Shown here: piece after piece, positions 63,304 to 64,000 of the stretch
Layout of the letters: each line of letters begins with the position of its first letter
Numbering within the stretch: the first letter of the stretch is position 1
Assembly (NCBI RefSeq): GCF_026113935.1
Contig: NZ_JAPEUL010000004.1
Location: 248,001 to 312,000, forward strand
Direction: 5' to 3'
DNA: 64,000 nt
Origin: Marinomonas rhodophyticola
GTDB lineage: Bacteria; Pseudomonadota; Gammaproteobacteria; Pseudomonadales; Marinomonadaceae
Made by a program: the position numbers and the translations under genes
Notes under the pieces: generated by a model
The model's input: only the letters and a program-made list of their open reading frames with translations
Databases searched by the model: none
Told to the model about the DNA's origin: nothing

Positions 63304-64000
63304 ATGAACAACAACGAGCTGGTCGCCAAACTCTGGAAGCTGTGCGACAACTTACGCGATGGTGGCGTGTCCTACCAAAACTACGTGAACGAACTGGCTT
63401 CCTTGCTGTTTTTAAAAATGTGCGAACAAACCGGGCAAGAAGAAGAGTTACTGCCCGAAGGCTACCGCTGGAAAGATTTAAAAAGCAAAATCGGCATTGA
63501 ACAGCACAGCTTTTACAAAACCTTATTAAACAAGCTGGATGGCGATCATCACGCCATCGTCCAAGCGATTTTCCTTAATGCCACAACGACTATTACCCAG
63601 CCCGCCCAATTGACCGAACTGATCGACAACATGGACAAGTTGGACTGGTACGACAACGATGGCAGCGGCAAAGGCCGTGATGACTTTGGTGATATGTACG
63701 AAGGCTTGCTACAGAAAAACGCCAACGAAACCAAATCTGGCGCAGGGCAATACTTCACGCCACGCCCCTTGATTAACGCCATTGTGAAGCTGATGAAGCC
63801 GCAACCGCGCGAGATCATCCAAGACCCTGCCGCAGGCACAGCAGGTTTCTTGATCGAAGCCGATAAATACATTAAAGATCAGACTAATAACTTAGAAGAC
63901 TTGCCCGACGACATCCAAAAGTTCCAAATGGAGCGCGCTTTTATTGGTCTTGAATTAGTCCCCGAAACCCGTCGTCTTGCCCTAATGAACTGCTTGTTGC
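63304..64000 (+). CDS. hsdM: Type I restriction-modification DNA methyltransferase (M) subunit, 3' end outside window
   Basis: First ~232 residues of HsdM. The N-terminal helical HsdM_N domain runs from MNNNELVAKLWKLCDNLRDG to about residue 130. The N6-adenine methyltransferase domain starts with GAGQYFTPRPLI, and the S-adenosylmethionine motif I is DPAAGTAGFL. The catalytic NPPY/F motif lies beyond the edge, as does hsdS. It starts 98 bases after hsdR, same strand. Confidence 0.95.
   Translation, partial: MNNNELVAKLWKLCDNLRDGGVSYQNYVNELASLLFLKMCEQTGQEEELLPEGYRWKDLKSKIGIEQHSFYKTLLNKLDGDHHAIVQAIFLNATTTITQPAQLTELIDNMDKLDWYDNDGSGKGRDDFGDMYEGLLQKNANETKSGAGQYFTPRPLINAIVKLMKPQPREIIQDPAAGTAGFLIEADKYIKDQTNNLEDLPDDIQKFQMERAFIGLELVPETRRLALMNCLL

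Noticed and set aside
59667-64000. HsdRM as source of the suspected GAGCTC modification
   Set aside because: Type I systems recognise split asymmetric motifs and methylate adenine. A six-base palindrome implies a type II methyltransferase, not seen in the window.

Overview
The window looks like chromosome of a marine, heterotrophic gammaproteobacterium. An Oceanospirillales/Marinomonas-type genome is my best guess. The reasons are the protein flavour (E. coli-like CydABX and CydDC, LpxR proteins, TAXI-type TRAP transport, OprD-like porin), moderate GC, and many LysR-regulated catabolic units. The species is inference; no rRNA or tRNA gene was seen.

Layout: (1) 1-6.1 kb, + strand: cytochrome bd oxidase operon cydA(5'-truncated)-cydB-cydX-cydD-cydC. 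(2) 6.9-16.1 kb: a LysR regulator, a SulP anion transporter and a DUF3237 protein on the - strand, divergent from a TAXI binding protein, a fused TRAP permease, a cytoplasmic cysteine-type sulfatase and an outer-membrane porin. Together they read as a cassette for uptake and desulfation of a sulfated or organic-acid compound. (3) 16.6-19.0 kb: a damaged chemoreceptor and a decayed LysR fragment. (4) 19.1-31.1 kb: a divergent catabolic locus. The - strand carries BNR/sialidase-like, PdxA2-like, DapA-like and Fe-alcohol dehydrogenase genes with ATGA overlaps. The + strand carries a peptide-type ABC importer, SDR, DUF1537 sugar-acid kinase and GntR regulator. (5) 31.2-33.9 kb: a Na+/Ca2+-type exchanger and NAD(P)HX repair enzyme. 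(6) 34.1-47.9 kb: a two-partner secretion system with an adhesin of about 4,000 residues and its FhaC/ShlB transporter. (7) 48.0-54.5 kb: glutathione-independent formaldehyde dehydrogenase, then a LysR gene divergent from scoA-scoB-thiolase-atoE (acetoacetate/short-chain fatty acid use). (8) 54.7-59.6 kb: two tandem LpxR-type lipid A deacylases, a DsbA-like protein, an atypical MBL-fold protein and a LysR. (9) 59.7-64 kb: type I restriction-modification hsdR and the start of hsdM.

The strongest unexplained signal is the pattern of broken reading frames. About a dozen otherwise well-conserved genes are interrupted. Nearly all -1 lesions are short homopolymers. Nearly all +1 lesions lie at GAGC, and five are exactly a one-base insertion inside a GAGCTC that restores the protein when removed. 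This points to systematic sequence error at a modified GAGCTC-like motif, or less likely a mutational hotspot, rather than mass gene decay. I therefore list these genes as single CDS spanning the lesion and say where it is.
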